From: Ectopseudomonas toyotomiensis
GTDB taxonomy: Bacteria > Pseudomonadota > Gammaproteobacteria > Pseudomonadales > Pseudomonadaceae
Length of the DNA stretch: 64,000 nt
NCBI RefSeq assembly: GCF_900115695.1
Contig: NZ_FOXK01000002.1
Location: 372,001 to 436,000, forward strand
Reading direction: 5' to 3'
This document shows positions 63,552 to 64,000 of this stretch, one piece after another. The notes under the pieces were generated by a model. That model was not told where the DNA came from. It did no database searches and was given only the letters and a program-made list of their open reading frames with translations. The position numbers and the translations under genes are program-made. Every line of letters starts with the position of its first letter. Positions within the stretch are counted from its first letter, which is position 1.

Positions 63552-63998
63552 TTACATCACCGGCTGCGGTTCGTGCCCACAGGCCAGGCAATGGCTCAGC
63601 CATTCGCCGAGGAACAGGTTGAGCTGACTCTTCTCGTCCGGTTGATGCATCGCCGCGTTGGGGTAGGGGTAGCGAATATGCAGGCGACGCGCGTTCTCTG
63701 CGCTGACGACCTCGGCCATACGCGCATCGTGATAGACCCGCACTTCCAGCTGCGGCACCGGCAGCCAGGGCAGGCTGTGTTCCTGGCGCACGCACAGGGT
63801 GGTGGTGTAGGGGCAACTTTCCAACACGTCCAGCGCCAACACGCCGAGCAGATGCTCACCCTGGCTCAGCGCCACGCGGCGGCTTTCCGTGTGTTCGCGC
63901 ATGTTCGGCAGCAGGCGCATCAGGCGCGCATAGTTGGCCTCGCAAGCCGCTTGCAGCTCGACCAGGTCGACCCGATAGCGCTCGCGTAGCAGATTCAC
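63552..63998 (-). CDS. DUF1249 (YqiB-like) protein, start near the window edge
   Basis: A 148-residue cytoplasmic protein of unknown function. YRVDLVELQAACEANYARLM and LEVRVYHDARMAEVV are DUF1249 features, and the gene lies next to cpdA as yqiB does in E. coli. The frame reaches GTG at 63998 but may start a few codons beyond the window end, so the N-terminus is provisional. Confidence 0.8.
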   Translation of the reverse strand: MNLLRERYRVDLVELQAACEANYARLMRLLPNMREHTESRRVALSQGEHLLGVLALDVLESCPYTTTLCVRQEHSLPWLPVPQLEVRVYHDARMAEVVSAENARRLHIRYPYPNAAMHQPDEKSQLNLFLGEWLSHCLACGHEPQPVM

Positions 63999-64000
63999 GA

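Overview
The window is a chromosomal segment of a Pseudomonas. Base composition is GC-rich, and gene order (selO, mscK, nhaP2, dipA, aceFE, glnE, ilvE, the waaFCGP core cluster, msbA, hldE, two acyl-CoA dehydrogenases, the parC-parE group) matches, as far as I remember it, the P. aeruginosa PA5024-to-PA4994 block read backwards, followed by the PA4963-PA4970 block. REP-like repeats resemble those common in the mendocina/stutzeri side of the genus, but the species cannot be fixed from the sequence alone. There is no CRISPR array, transposase, integrase, rRNA or tRNA that I can see, and no gene-free stretch longer than about 300 bp.

Positions 1-16117 carry housekeeping and transport genes: a hotdog-fold thioesterase, thioredoxin 2, an SLC13-type permease, SelO, the large mechanosensitive channel MscK, a NhaP2-type K+/H+ antiporter, a 601-residue acyl-CoA dehydrogenase, a coupled MFS transporter and nitronate monooxygenase pair with a divergent LysR regulator, and RlmJ. 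Positions 16196-21143 form a c-di-GMP pocket: an HD-GYP phosphodiesterase, a small YjfB-like motility protein, MsrA, and DipA (PAS-GAF-PAS, degenerate GGDEF, intact EAL). Positions 21283-30744 hold central metabolism: pyruvate dehydrogenase E2 and E1 facing glnE across a region with two well-spaced palindromes, then ilvE.

Positions 30805-52562 are the lipopolysaccharide core locus. waaF, waaC, waaG and waaP are followed by a GT9 transferase, three kinase-fold genes (the third a tandem two-module protein), a carbamoyltransferase and a GT4 transferase in one tightly overlapped operon. A CgeB-like transferase, a GT2 transferase and the O-antigen ligase follow. Two kinase-fold genes on the opposite strand come next, and then msbA, a Mig-14-like gene, a membrane-anchored PIG-L deacetylase and hldE. 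Together they make the ADP-heptose precursor, build and phosphorylate the inner core, decorate the outer core, flip lipid A-core and attach O-antigen. Parts of this block (about 34.8-36.4 kb and 41.6-46.8 kb) are visibly more AT-rich than the flanks, use several TTG/GTG starts, and are the most accessory-looking part of the window.

Positions 52717-55214 encode two acyl-CoA dehydrogenases ending at a bidirectional terminator. Positions 55294-64000, all on the minus strand, hold a DUF1249 gene, cpdA, yqiA, parE, a phytase-esterase-like protein, a retropepsin-like protease, parC and an ABC-auxiliary lipoprotein. Nothing here is a clearly new system. The best leads are the kinase-fold expansion in the core locus, the opposite-strand kinase pair between waaL and msbA, and the twin operator in the aceE-glnE interval.
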